64,000 nucleotides of DNA from Molossus alvarezi (Eukaryota; Chordata; Mammalia; Chiroptera; Molossidae): assembly GCA_037176705.1 (NCBI GenBank), contig CM073886.1, forward strand, positions 7,460,001 through 7,524,000. The letters run 5' to 3'. How positions within the stretch are numbered: the first letter of the stretch is position 1; each line of letters starts with the position of its first letter. Under the pieces are notes generated by a model. That model was not told the origin of the DNA. It did not search any database and worked only from the letters and a program-made list of their open reading frames with translations. Positions 10,801-21,921 of this stretch are shown here, piece by piece. The position numbers were made by a program, and so were the translations under genes.

Positions 10801-12444
10801 GTATTTGATAAAGCTCAGGAAGATGCTCCACGGCCTGAGGCCCGCCCTTTCCTGGTTTTGGCTCAGCTCTCCCGACTCTCAGCCGGGGGCCAGCAGAGCC
10901 CGTGCTGCCAGCTGCCTTGCTCTGTCTTCTGAAATGGACACTGGATGAGCAGGAAAAACTCCAGCTATTTTTTAAGATCTTTGCTTTCAGAGCTCGAGGT
11001 CTCAAGGAATCAGATCAATCTAGGAGCCAGACACCCACATTTTCTAGGTGGAAGGAACCATTACTTTTATGAAAAGAAACTAGCATCTGCTGAGGGCCCA
11101 CGCAATACTTCACAGAAACGTGGAGAGGCGGCCTTCCAATAGCCGCTGCAGAGAAGAGGAACCGAGACCGCGTGCAGCTACCTATGCTGCTCAGCCCACG
11201 GGGCCACAGGCAGGCAGATCTGAGACGGGGTCCAGGCAGTTGTGTGCCCCCGGGACAACGCTGTGTACTTGTCTAACAGCACTGGTAAAGGAGGCCACCG
11301 AGGGCCCCACGCACGAGGCTTCCCCAGGAGCTAAGAGCGGACCTCGCTTCCGCTTGTTCTGGTGGTGAGCGAGACACCCACTTTGCACTGGCTTACACTG
11401 AAAGAGATTTGCGTGAAGGGCTCCTGGGATTTCTCACACAGGAAAACAGTCAGGACTCAGGTAGGCTGGCAGCAGAACCGGTCAAGCCCCTGGGAAGCCG
11501 GGAAGCTGTTGCTTCTCTAGTTCACAGGTCACATATTTTCACCCCTGTTGCGCACCAGCATTTATGCTTCCTACTCTTTCAAGAGACTGGCTCCATCTGC
11601 TTTCATCATCCTTGGCTGACCCTGGACTCCCAAGATGCATGTCCTGCATTCAAACAGCTCCTAATACCTCCCTAGCATCTATCTCTGGCACCCAAATTCA
11701 CATTCTCCAGGGACAGAGATTTGTGTCACCCCAAGTCTGTGTGTACACTGACCTGGTGAGCATGCTGCGGAGCAGGGCCTTGTAGGAGTCAGTGTGGCTG
11801 AGGTCCAGCCCCCGCGGAGGGCTGTTCGCAGACATAGGGCTGGGTCAGAGGCTCACAGACATCCCCTTAGGTCTCTACTTCAAACCCTCACCAGTCAATT
11901 ATGCTAAAAAGAACTCTAAATATATCATAATGAACTGATCATGAATACAAACACTAAATATATAAAGATATTAGAGAAACATTTTGAGGAATATGAGTGC
12001 TTAAATATGATTTCGCATTTTTTTGTACACAGTTCAACTGTTTATGATCAAACTGAATTCATTCCTAGTTACACTGTTAGGATACAGGAGAAGGGTGAGT
12101 CTCAGACCTGAAGCCACCCCTCGTGGGGCTCAGCGGCTGTGGTTTGGACTCCAGAGCACCTCCAAAGTCTGTAGTCCTGACACAGGCTGGCTCCATGTTT
12201 CACAAGCAGCCTGTCACGACTTGCTTCATTTATCGAAAAGGGATCATTCTGCTTCCTAATTTCCTGGTTAGTATTAGCACCTGTAGCATGCTGCTTATTT
12301 TGCTTCTCCGAGACCTCTTTCCAGGGAGAACATCTTATTCCCCATGAATCAGCCTTTCTTTACGAGCAGCTTGGCACAAGGTGGAAAAGGATGAGGCGTG
12401 TTCCCATAGGTTCCGTGCCTTTCTTCTCCCAGCTCCGTGGTACC
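10801..12444. other. Unique DNA, GC-richer around 11100-11380
   Basis: No gene could be supported. The stretch near 11100-11380 is richer in GC and CpG than its surroundings and carries overlapping short ORFs on both strands, typical of GC-rich non-coding DNA. No splice-bounded exon was recognised. Confidence 0.45.
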
Positions 12445-12500
12445 ACTCAACACCAGGTGCTTACTGAGCACCTACTAGGTGCCAGACACGGCAACCTCGT
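12445..12500. mobile_element. Short MIR or L2 fragment
   Basis: 'aggtgcttactgagcacctactaggtgccagacac' matches the 'ttactgagcacctactatgtgccaggcac' motif shared by sense MIR and antisense L2. It is too short to decide. Confidence 0.45.
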
Positions 12501-14364
12501 CAGGCTCTGTCAGCAGCTGTTTTATTACCTTGCTGCTCTGATAGTAGACATAAATTTTTTGGTAACTTTTAGAGGATGTTTATTAAAGCTGAGGACAGTG
12601 AAACAGGAAGGGCCCAGGACAGAAGCAGCAACAGGAGGGCCCAGGTGGGGCTGCTGTGACTCTCTGGAAATGTAGGAGAGAAGTGGGCCTGGGTGGGGCA
12701 AAGGGGGACTTGGAGACAGGGTCAGGGGTTAGTCCAAGATGAGCTGCCGCTGCCCATTGTTCCCCTGGTTGCAGGTCTCGTGGGGACCCTTCGAGTTTAG
12801 GAGAAAGACATTCACTCAAGAAGGAGATTCGAGTGGGCATGCCCCAAGGAGGGTGAGCTGATGGTAGACAATCTTAAAGGGGACCCTTTCTAAGGGTTTC
12901 TAAAGTACACATTACAAACATTTAGCAAGGTTATACAGTGATTGCTTCAAATATGAATCTAGAAAGTCCTGATGAGTTGTGGAATCTTGCAGGTCCCTCG
13001 GCTTTTTAAAAGCAGGTATCAGAACTTGTTCAGCCCACACTTTCTCAGTGCTTCTGGGTTGATAACATGGTTACACGTACATTAGGTAAAGGGGCAGAAA
13101 GTATGTAGTTAGCTCTCATAGCTCACCTGTAATCCAACCTTGGCTTAAGTTAGCTGTATACCAAGTGATCACTTCCTGTCCTGACATTAAAAGTTAGTAA
13201 CACATCCCTTGATGGAGTCAGCTGAGGCTATTTTGGTGCAGGCACAGCTGAGGTCTGAGAGGTGCCAGCTTCCTGTTTGTATATTTGGTCCTCAAGTGGC
13301 AAGAGAGCCTTCACCTGCCGGAGGAGTTCAATCCGTGTTTGTTCATGAGTTTCCTTTTGTGGAAAAACCCCCATCACGAACTTTCCCGCTCTCCTTGCTG
13401 AAAGGGGAAGGATGCTGCAAAACTGGCTTGTCGCCAAACCTCCTGGAAAAGTCTACTTATGGTGTTTAATGAAGAGATGACTGTGATTGAATAATGACGC
13501 CTGTGCTCTTGACTGCAGTCTGCAGGGATGCTGCTCTCATTTGCCACCTGAAAAGCTGCAATTACCAAAATTGCTTATAATGCCTCTCCTTTAGAAGTTC
13601 ACATTAGGGATCCCTGTAGGAAAAGTCTTCCGGCATTCATGCATGCATCCATTCATTCCTCCCTTCTCTTGGCCACTGAGCAAGCCTGTTCTACGCAGGG
13701 GCCAGGAGACAGCCTACCAACAAAGATGACTCACATTTTCAGCTGCTCTCCTGGGATGACTTAGCGGTGTGCAGGAAACGACAGCTGAAGAAACAACAAG
13801 GCTCTCTGTAGTGTCTGCTGATTTCCCTGGTGTAAATACTTCCACTGTGGCTGAGTGCAGGCCACCAATGAGATGTCACTGGTGACTCTGGGGAGATGTG
13901 TGTCCCCATGACCTCAGGAGTCAATGAGTCAGCTGCAGATGCTCCAGACCCAAATCTCCGTCCTCCTGCCGCTTTCCTTTCTGCTTATTTCCTCACCTCC
14001 GCATTTGCTTTCTTCCCTCTTGTCCCTGGTTTGACCTCTTAACCTGTTCTGCAACCCTGTTCTCAATTCTTACCTCTGGTTCCTTTGTTTTTATTGTACA
14101 TGACCTTCCCTTCCCACACTTGGCCTCACTCCCTCCTACCTGGCTTCTGCTTTGGCACTTGACATCTTCAGCTCTCTTAAATAGAGACTCCATCCTGAAG
14201 CCTCTACTAAGGGAAGCTGAATTGCTGCCCTCAAAGCTGCCCACAAAGTGGACCACCTGCAGCTCCCGCAGGAGGAGTTGGGCTGGTTCATTTATAACTG
14301 AGGGACAGATTTCACATGGGCTTCCCTTTGTGAACAGGCAAATGCGGTACTCACCTCTTCCCAC
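12501..14364. other. Unique DNA, no gene recognised
   Basis: Apart from a short ATTC/ATGC-rich patch at 13637-13656 I see no repeats. The 125-codon minus-strand ORF at 13993-14370 has no recognisable domain and low-complexity basic composition; it is not called as a gene. Confidence 0.45.
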
Positions 14365-14700
14365 AATCACATCAATATTACGGCTAAACTACAGAACAAC
14401 CACCATTGAAAACTGCCTGAAATCTAGCTGAACAGAACTCCTATAAATAAGGATATACAGAAGTCATGTGGAGACTGGTAAGAGGGGTGGAGACTTGGAA
14501 CATCATGTGTGGTGGTAAAAATTGGAAGGGTTATCTTAATTTCAGAGGTCTCTCCTGGGGAGCAAGGGCTCTACATCAGGGCCCTCAGCTCAGGGTTCCA
14601 GTGACAAGAAAAGAAGTCTTCATAACTTCTGACTGTGAAAACCAGTGGGGATTGTGGATGAGTGAGACAGAAGGCTTCTGGAGTCCCAGGTGTTCCTCTT
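14365..14700 (+). mobile_element. Old L1 (A0), 5' UTR part 1
   Basis: Text such as 'gaaaactgcctgaaatctagctgaacagaactcc' and 'gtggagactggtaagaggggtggagac' resembles the 5' UTR of older placental L1 families. It continues after the ORF1-only element: 14685-14700 is duplicated at 16852-16867. The 5' boundary is approximate. Confidence 0.6.
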
Positions 14701-15252
14701 TTTTCTTTCTTTTTTTTTGTTATCTTTATTGTTGAATGTATTACAGAAGTTCCTCATTTTCCCCCCATTGACCCCTTCCTCCAACTCCTGTCCCCCCCCC
14801 CCTTTCCCACAATGTTGTCTGTGTCCCTTGGTTATGCATATAAGTTCTTTGGTTTATTTCTTACCACCCCCAACCCCCTTCTCTTTGAGATTTGTCAGTC
14901 TAGCAACCAATTTGTTGTTCTTAATCCCTTCACCTTTTTCACCCATTCCCCCAACCTCCCTCCCATATGGCAACCAACAAAATGTTCTCTGTATCTACGA
15001 GAATGTTTCTGTTCTGCCTGTTCATTTCTTTCTAGATTCCAAAGTCAATAAATATGTATTCATTGTCATTTGTTTGTTCATATATTTTATCTTTTTCTTC
15101 AAAAAGACCCTTCAACATTTCATATAATAATAGTTTCATGATGATGAACTCCTTTAACATTTTCTTGTCTGGAAAACTCTTTATACAGCCATCGATTCTA
15201 AATGATAGCTTTGCAGGATAGAGTAATCTTGATTATAGGTTCTTGCTTTTCA

Positions 15253-15990
15253 TCACTCTGAGTATTCCCTTCTGGCCTGCAAAGTTTCTTTTGAGAAATC
15301 AGCTGACAGCCTTATGGGAACTCCCTTGTAGGTAACTAGCTGCTTTTCTCTTGCTGCTTTTAAGATTCTCTCTTTGTCTTGAACCTTTTGCATTTTGATG
15401 ATGATGTGTTTTGGTGTGGGCCTCTTGGGGTTTATCTTGTTTGGGACTCTCTGTGCTTCCTGGACTTGTATGTCTGTTTCCTTCACCAAGTTAGAAAAGT
15501 TTTCTGCCATTATTGTTTCAAACAGGTTTTCGATTTCTTGTTCTCGCTCTTCTCCTTCTGGCACCCCCAAGATGCGAATGTTGGCACTCTTGAAGTTGTC
15601 CCAGAGGTTCCTTACACTATCCTCATTTTTTTGGATTCTTTTTTCTTTTTGCTGTTCTGATTGGGTGTTTTTTGCTTCCTTATATTCCAAATCGATGGTT
15701 TGCTTCTTGGCTTTACCTACTCTACTATTGAATCTGTGTAAATTATTCTTTATTTCAGTTAGTGCCTCCTTCATTTCTGACTGTGCATCCTTCATTTCTG
15801 ACTGGTCCTTTTTTATGCTCTTGAGGCCCTCACTAAGTTCATTGAGGTTCTCACTAAGTTCATTGAGCATCCTTATAAGCAGCATTTTGAACTCAGCATC
15901 TGTTAAGTTGTTTATCTCTATTTTGCTTAGTTCTTTTCCTGGAGATTTTTTCTTTTCTTTCATTTGGGACCTGTTTCTTTGTCTCCTCAT
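15253..15990 (-). CDS. ORF1p of the HAL1-like element, C-terminally frameshifted
   Basis: An uninterrupted frame of 245 codons starts MRRQRNRSQMKEKKK. Residues about 30-115 look coiled-coil, with short tandem duplications (LNELSENLNELSEG; QSEMKDAQSEMKEA). An RRM-like part follows near 135-170 (NIRILGVPEGEEREQ). The nucleic-acid-binding C-terminal domain is near 190-242 (RPTPKHIIIKMQ, KERILKAAREKQLVTYKG, IRLSADFSKETLQARRE). A small deletion just after 'gccagaaggga' (about 15257) shifts the frame, so the last 40 or so residues are lost from it and lie out of frame at about 15120-15252. Otherwise it is the best-preserved ORF1 here. Products of this family trimerise and coat RNA. Present function is unlikely. 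Confidence 0.75.
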   Translation of the reverse strand: MRRQRNRSQMKEKKKSPGKELSKIEINNLTDAEFKMLLIRMLNELSENLNELSEGLKSIKKDQSEMKDAQSEMKEALTEIKNNLHRFNSRVGKAKKQTIDLEYKEAKNTQSEQQKEKRIQKNEDSVRNLWDNFKSANIRILGVPEGEEREQEIENLFETIMAENFSNLVKETDIQVQEAQRVPNKINPKRPTPKHIIIKMQKVQDKERILKAAREKQLVTYKGVPIRLSADFSKETLQARREYSE

Positions 15991-16851
15991 TTTGGCTGCC
16001 TCCTTATGTTTGTTTCTATGTATTACTTAACACAGAGGTATAGGGCTAGCTGAGAACAGGTGCTGCTTGTTAGAAAGAATTTAGGAAAAGCTGAAGCAGG
16101 ATCCAAGACAGGCTTATTTTATGGTAAAGCTACTGGCAACAGCTTGGGTGGGCCTGAAAGTTGGGTGGGGTGGGGCCTCAGGAAATCACCAGGGCGGGGC
16201 AACCAGTATGAGCCAGGTTTCTGGAGTCCCAGATATGGTAGCTGTTTGCCACCCCAAGGAAGGGCTCACCGAAGGAACAAAGGCCTCTGACAGCACGTTT
16301 GTCCCGGAGAAAGGCCCCTCTCTAGCCCTCACTCCAATGCCAAACAGCTCAGTTCTTCCCTGTACGTCTCAGGTGACCCTCAGGCTGCCTCCCCTCCAAG
16401 CTTAGAGGGAGTGAGTCTGATAAGTCCTTGCGTGGGCCCTTTAAGAGGAGCTGCCTGGGGCTCCAGCAGCCTCAGCCTCCCCAAGCCTCAGTTCCTGCTG
16501 ATTTTTCCAGCCAGAAGTTATGGGGACTTCTCTTCCTGGCACTGGAACCCTGAGCGGGGCGCCTGGTATGAGATGGGGACCCCTCAGTCTTCAGGGAGGT
16601 CCTTCCCAGCTGAGGTATCCTCCTGATTTTTATCCGCCACATGTGGGTGTGGGACCAGCCCGTCTGCCTCCTCCCCTCCTACCAGTCTCCATGTGGCTGC
16701 TGCTTTAATTCCGTAGTTGTAGAACTTCAATTCACCTTGATTTCAGGTAGTTTTGAATGATGGTTGTTCTGTAGTTTAGTTGTAACTTTGATGTGGTTTT
16801 GGGAGGATGAAATACTGCATTTACCTACGCCACCATCTTGACCGGAAGTCC
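15991..16851 (-). promoter_or_regulatory. 5' UTR/promoter of the HAL1-like element
   Basis: GC-rich leader upstream of the element's ORF1, starting with 'gggacttccggtcaagatgg' on the minus strand. The YY1-like core lies near 16827-16839 and is an L1-type promoter sign. Promoter function is inferred. Confidence 0.55.
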
Positions 16852-17751
16852 CCCAGGTGTTCTTCTTAGACGGCCCATGCACAAACTTACTTGGACTCAC
16901 TGGCTCTGAGTTCCAGTGCTGAGGCAGCAGCTCAGAAGGCAACAGGGACATATGGGGAGGAACTGAATCATCTGGCTTTGGGGTGAGAGTTAGAGGGGCA
17001 GCTTTCTCCCAGACAGAAGTGCTGGCAGAGAGCATTGTTTTTTTGCTGAGCCCTCGCCATACAAAGCCAGCAGGTGGGCATGATGTCTTATCAACCTGGA
17101 TAACACTGTTCACCATGCCCTGGTGATTCCCTGAGACCCCCACTCCACCCAACTTGTGGGCCCACCCAAACCATTTCCAGTGGCTTTTCCATACAAACAG
17201 CCAGTCTTGGCTCATACTGCAACTTTCCTAAAATCTCTCAAAGGTGCAAAAACCCAAAACAAGCAGCATCTGGCCTTAGCATGCTCCATATACCTCTTGC
17301 TAAGTGGACCCAGGCCCAGCAGTAGTGGCAGTCAGCCTCAGTTCACAATTTGGCTCCCCCTGGGCAACTCCAAGCCCAGTGAAAGTAGCAACCATCTTCA
17401 GATCATTTTGTAGCTCATGTTGGGTAGTCCTAGGCAGGGCACTAGTGGCACCTGATCTTGACCTGCACCTCTGGGAGGTCCCAGAGCCAGTACACTTGGT
17501 GACCAGTTTCAAACCATAATGGAGTACCATCCACCCAACTCCAACAGTGACACACTCAAGGGACAGACTCATCAGACACCAGAGCCTGGATGAAGTAGTT
17601 CTGCTTTACAGGGTTGGCCTCTGCATAGCAGCTCTCCACTGTGGTTTCTACCAGTCTTCACAGCTTATTGGCTTGGGGGTAAATCCCTCCCATTGATGTG
17701 CTAACAGCAATCAAGTCTCAACTACACAGGTGGGTGCACATAGCCTATATG

Positions 17752-17779
<28 letters not shown>
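17752..17779. repeat. (TG)n microsatellite
   Basis: About 14 uninterrupted TG dinucleotides lie at the end of the A0 5' UTR. Confidence 0.97.
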
Positions 17780-17782
<3 letters not shown>

Positions 17783-17904
17783 GGGTTAACCTGGAGTGTC
17801 CAGATTGGGTGACTGGGGAGGCTGCACGGACACCTACTACATAAAGCCACTCTACCAAGACCAGGAGATGTAGCAGCTCTACCTTAAACAAACACAGAGA
17901 GGCA

Positions 17905-18427
17905 GCCAAATAAGGAAACAAAAAACATGGCCAAATGAAAGAACAGAACAAAACTCCAAAAAAAGAACTAAAAAAATGGAAACAAACAATCTACCAGATG
18001 CAGAGTTCAAAACATGAGTTATAAGGATGCTCAATGAGCTTAGGGGAAGAGTAGATGAACTTAATGAGAACTTCAATAAAGAGGCAGGAAACATAAAATT
18101 GAAGATAGAAAACAGAAAAGAACCAGTCAGAAGAGAATAATACAATAACTGAAATAAAAAATACAATAACCGAAATAAAAAATACACTAGAGGGGATCAC
18201 CAGTAGAGTAGATGAAGCAGAGGATCAAATCAGCAATTTGGAAGATAAGGAAGAAAAAAATACCCAATTAGGGCAGCAAAAGAAAAAGAGAACTAAAAAA
18301 AAAAGAGAGAAAGCGTAGTTTAAGGAGCCTTCAGAATAACCTCAAGAGTACCAACATTTGCAATACGGGGGTATCACAAGGAGAAGAAAGCAAAAAATTG
18401 AAAATGTATTTGAAAAAATAATGATGG
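17905..18427 (+). pseudogene. A0 L1 ORF1, N-terminal part
   Basis: The expected start (aatgaggaaacaaa in related elements) reads 'aataaggaaacaaa', so the initiator ATG is lost. The text then parallels L1-D ORF1 (ccaaatgaaagaacagaacaaaactcc, gatgctcaatgagctta). Multiple stops occur. L1-B interrupts it, and it resumes at 31311. Confidence 0.7.
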
Positions 18428-19247
18428 TGAGTGGATTCCAAAATGGTGGCAGAGTGAATGGAAGCCATCACTCCCAGGACCAAACTGGAATTATAACTAA
18501 AATAAAGATAAATCATTGGAAAAAAGCAACAGAAAAGTAGTTTGTGAGGACCATATAACCAGGAACACTGAATCAATCATGGTAGGATTGTGGAGGCAAT
18601 GAGAGGGGGCCTGGGAACCCATGGACAGCAGTGGTCTTAGCTGTGAGCAGTGCCCTTGGGGTTAAAATCCCAAGCCCGCTCCCCAGCACAGAGTGCTGGG
18701 ACAGAGCACTAAAATAGATACAGCCACTCACCTTGGGCTCCAGCAGAGGGAGGTTGGACTGGACTGGAATTGTGTGAGGACACTCGGGATTTGAAGGGCG
18801 CTTAGAGCTTTTGCTGAGTTGCAGCCACACAGGATGGTGGCCCTCATACTTCTTCCCAGGGCTCTGGGGAGAGGTGGCAGCTCCTCCCTTGGATATTCAA
18901 CCCCACCCAGTTGGGCATTGAAGTGCAAATTGAGGCTCATTAACAACTAGCATCTGCCCCACCCTCAGGAAATCCTCTTATGCTGAACACCGGAGAGAAT
19001 CTTCATTCAATTGAGAACCCAAGGCTCTTCAAATAATTGCAACTAATAGCCTTCAGGCAAAAAACTAGAGGATAACCAAACCATTCCTGGGTTGCAAATC
19101 TACCCAGGAAAGTAAGACTTGACAGTGGTGTTTAATTGTGGGTCCTCTCACACACATCCGAACCCAGTAGAGGGAACCACAAACAGCAGAACACCAACAT
19201 CCACAGGGAAAATTTTGCAGGCTTCAAAACCCACTGAGATAGCGAAA

Positions 19248-20190
19248 ATGGTGAAACAAAAAACAAATCCCAAATGAAAGAGCAAGAGACCTCTACTAAA
19301 GATGACATAAATGAAATGCAGTTAAGCAAGTTATCAGAGGTAGAATTCAGAGCCATGATCTGGAGGAAGCTCAACAACATGAGTAAGGACATCAACACCA
19401 TGAGTAAAGGACATTGAAACATTGAAAATCAACCAGTTGGAAATGAAAAACCACCAAGAAGAAATGGAAAATGACATAGTCGAAATAAAGAACACATTGG
19501 AAGGAATAACCTGCAGACTAGAAGAAGCTGAGGACTGGGTCAGTGAATTAGAAGACAAGGTAGAAAAAAATCAACCAATAAGAAAAAAAAAAGGAAAAAA
19601 CGATTAAAAAACAGGAAGACAGCTTAAAAGAACTGTGGGACAACTGGAAATGGAATAATATTAGCATCATAGGAGTCCCGAGGAAAAAATGAACAAGGGT
19701 TGGAGAATATATTTGAATAAATAGTAAGAGAAAACTTCTTTAATTTGGTGAAGAAAGAAGGCATTCAAGTTCAAGAAGCACAGAGAGCCCCAAGTAAGAA
19801 AAACTGAAACACTCTCACATCAAGACACATAATAATTAAAATGCCAAAAATAAAAGACAAAGAGAGAATCCTAGAGGCAGCAAGAGATAAGCAACAGGTT
19901 ACCTAGAAAGGAACCCACATAAGGCTATCAGCTTATTTTTCAATAGAAACACTACAAGCCAGAAGGAAGTGAAATGAAGTAATCAAGGTCATGAAAAACA
20001 AGGATCTGAATCCAAGACTACTCCATCCAGCAAGGCTATCATTCAAAAAGAAGGTCAAATAAAGAGCTACCCAAACAAACAAACAAAAAGGCTAAGGGAA
20101 TACATTAACACCAAACCAGTACTGCAAGAAATGTTAAAAGGATTTCTGTATTTAGTAGAAGAAATAGGAAGAAAAATACAACCACATTAA
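19248..20190 (+). pseudogene. L1-B ORF1, frameshifted
   Basis: The start ATG at 19248 begins as MVKQK but a lost A in the following A-run shifts the frame at once. The original frame resumes and a coiled-coil-like segment is readable at 19422-19607. Later text matches the C-terminal domain (atggcaagagataagcaacagg-type motif near 19880). Non-functional. Confidence 0.75.
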
Positions 20191-20196
20191 ACAAAA

Positions 20197-21921
20197 ATGG
20201 CAATAAATAAGTACATATCAATAATCACCTTAAATGTAAATGGATTGAATGCTCCAATAAAAAGACAGAGTAGCTGATTGGATAAGAAAGCATGACTCAT
20301 CTATATGTTGTTTACAAGAGACCCACCTCATAACAAAAGACTCACATAGGTTGAAAGTGAAGGGATGGAAAAAAATCTTCCAAGCAAATGAAAAAAAAAA
20401 AAACAAAACAAACAAACAAAAAAAACCTAGGGTAGCAATACTCGTATATAATAAAATAGATTACAAAATGAAGGCCATAACTAGAGACAAAGAAGGTCAC
20501 TAAATAATATTGAAAGGATCTATCCAGCAGGAAGATATAATCTTGGTAAACATATATGCACCCAATATTGGAGCACCAAAATATATTACAATATTCTGGA
20601 GGACTTCCAAGGAGAAATCGACAGCAACACAATCATAGCAGGGGACTTCAACACCCCGCTGACATCACTGAATAGACCCCCTAGACAAAAAATTAACCAG
20701 GAAACAGAGACTCTAAATGAAGCACTAGAGGAAATGGATTTAATAGATATTTACATAGAATTACAGCTCAAAACTACAGAATTCACATTCTTCTCAAGTG
20801 CACATGGGACATTCTCAAAAATAGATCACATATTAGGACACAAACTAAGTCTCTAAAAGTTCAAGAAGATTGAAATCATATCAAGCATCTTCTCAGACCA
20901 CAATAGCATGAAACTAGAAATCAATTGCAACAAGAACATGCAAAGACATTTGAATACATGGAGGCTAAATAGCATGTTATTAAACAATAAATGGGTTACC
21001 GAGGAGATCAAGAAAGAAAGTAAAAACTTCCTGGAAACCAATAAAAATGAACACAGAACAACACAAAATCTGTGGGATGCAGAAAAAGCAGTTCTGACAA
21101 GGAAGTTCATAGCATTACAGGCCTACCTAAAAAAAAAACAAGAAAAATTTCTAATAGACTATCTAACCTCCTAACATAAAGAACTAAAAAACAAACTAAC
21201 AAACAAAAAAACCCCAGAGCAAATGGAAGGAAGGAATAGTAAAGATCATAGCAGAAATAAATAACCCAGAGACAAAAAACAAACAAACAAACAAAAAACC
21301 CCAAAACAATTCAAAGGATCAATGAAACAAAGGTCTGGTTTTTCAAAAAGATAAACAAGATTGATGGACCTTTAGCTAGACTCACCAAGAAACAAAGAGA
21401 GAGAACCCAAATACACAAAATCAGAAATGAAAGAGAAGTAGCAACTGATACCACAGAAATACAAAGGATTGTTAACAAATACTATGAACAATTATATGGC
21501 AACAAATTTGATGATCTGAGTGAAATGAACAACTTTCTAGAAACACTTTGTCTCCCAAAACTGGACCAGGATGAGATAGAAAACTTGAACAGACCAAAAA
21601 CAACTAAGGAAATTGAAGATGTAATCAAGATTCTCCCAGCAAACAAAAGCCCAGGCCCGGACGGCTTCACAGGGGAATTTTACTGAACTTTCAAAGAAGA
21701 ACTAACACACATTCTCCTCAAACTATTTCAAAAAATTCAAGAAGAAGGAAGACTTCCAAACTTGTTTTATGAGGCCAGCATAATTTTAATTCCAAAGCCA
21801 GAAAAAAAAAAAAAACCCACAAAAAGAAAACTATAGGCCAATATCCCTGATGAACATAGATGCCAAAATCCTGTACAAAATACTAGCAAATCAGATCCAA
21901 CAATCCATCAAAAAAATTATT
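20197..21921 (+). pseudogene. L1-B ORF2, endonuclease to early reverse transcriptase
   Basis: Start ATG at 20197 in the same context as L1-C ORF2. The nucleotide text encodes the endonuclease region (LNVNGLNAP, the GDFNT segment near 20640, the SDHN segment near 20895) and then reaches the palm region (about 21600-21920). Frequent stops and indels leave no long frame. It continues at 28615. Confidence 0.82.

Larger units (their letters stand above)
14701..16851 (-). mobile_element. HAL1-like (half-L1) retrotransposon, ORF1 only
   Basis: On the minus strand the element runs: 5' end at 16851 with a YY1-like 'tcaagatggtggc', a GC-rich 5' UTR of about 860 bases, ORF1 (start at 15990), the first few ORF2 codons, an L1-type 3' UTR and an A-rich tail near 14701-14720. 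It is flanked by a 16-bp TSD with one mismatch (14685-14700 and 16852-16867). ORF2 is absent: the remnant starting at the ATG at 15069-15067 joins the usual end-of-ORF2 text 'tggaatctag' at about 15040. A structure with only ORF1 is what HAL1 elements have. The alternative is a one-off deleted L1. It depended on L1 reverse transcriptase in trans. Confidence 0.78.
16852..18427 (+). mobile_element. Old L1 (A0), 5' UTR part 2 and start of ORF1
   Basis: This continues the A0 5' UTR after the HAL1-like insertion. 17310-17530 holds imperfect tandem units of about 50 bases ('cagcagtagtggcagtcagcctcagttc' and relatives). A TG microsatellite follows, and a decayed ORF1 starts near 17905. It ends at 18427 where L1-B inserted; the TSD 18413-18427 recurs at 31311-31325. 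Confidence 0.78.
18428..21921 (+). mobile_element. L1-B, 5' part
   Basis: It begins with 'attccaaaatggtggcagagtg' (decayed YY1-like start), then a 5' UTR of about 820 bases, a frameshifted ORF1 and ORF2 through the early reverse transcriptase domain. At 21921 the sequence breaks inside ORF2 and resumes at 28615 after L1-C and its trailing segment. L1-B itself is bounded by a 15-bp TSD with one mismatch in A0 ORF1 (18413-18427 and 31311-31325). It is younger than A0 and older than L1-C. Confidence 0.92.

Noticed and set aside
11100..11380. CpG island or first exon
   Set aside because: GC-rich but short, with few CpGs and no splice donor or conserved reading frame that can be supported.
13993..14370. 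125-codon minus-strand ORF as a small gene
   Set aside because: No domain, low-complexity basic content, and no splice or promoter signals that could be recognised.
15395..16030. 211-codon plus-strand ORF, Ser/Leu/Phe-rich
   Set aside because: It is the complement of the HAL1-like ORF1 coiled coil and has no domain of its own.
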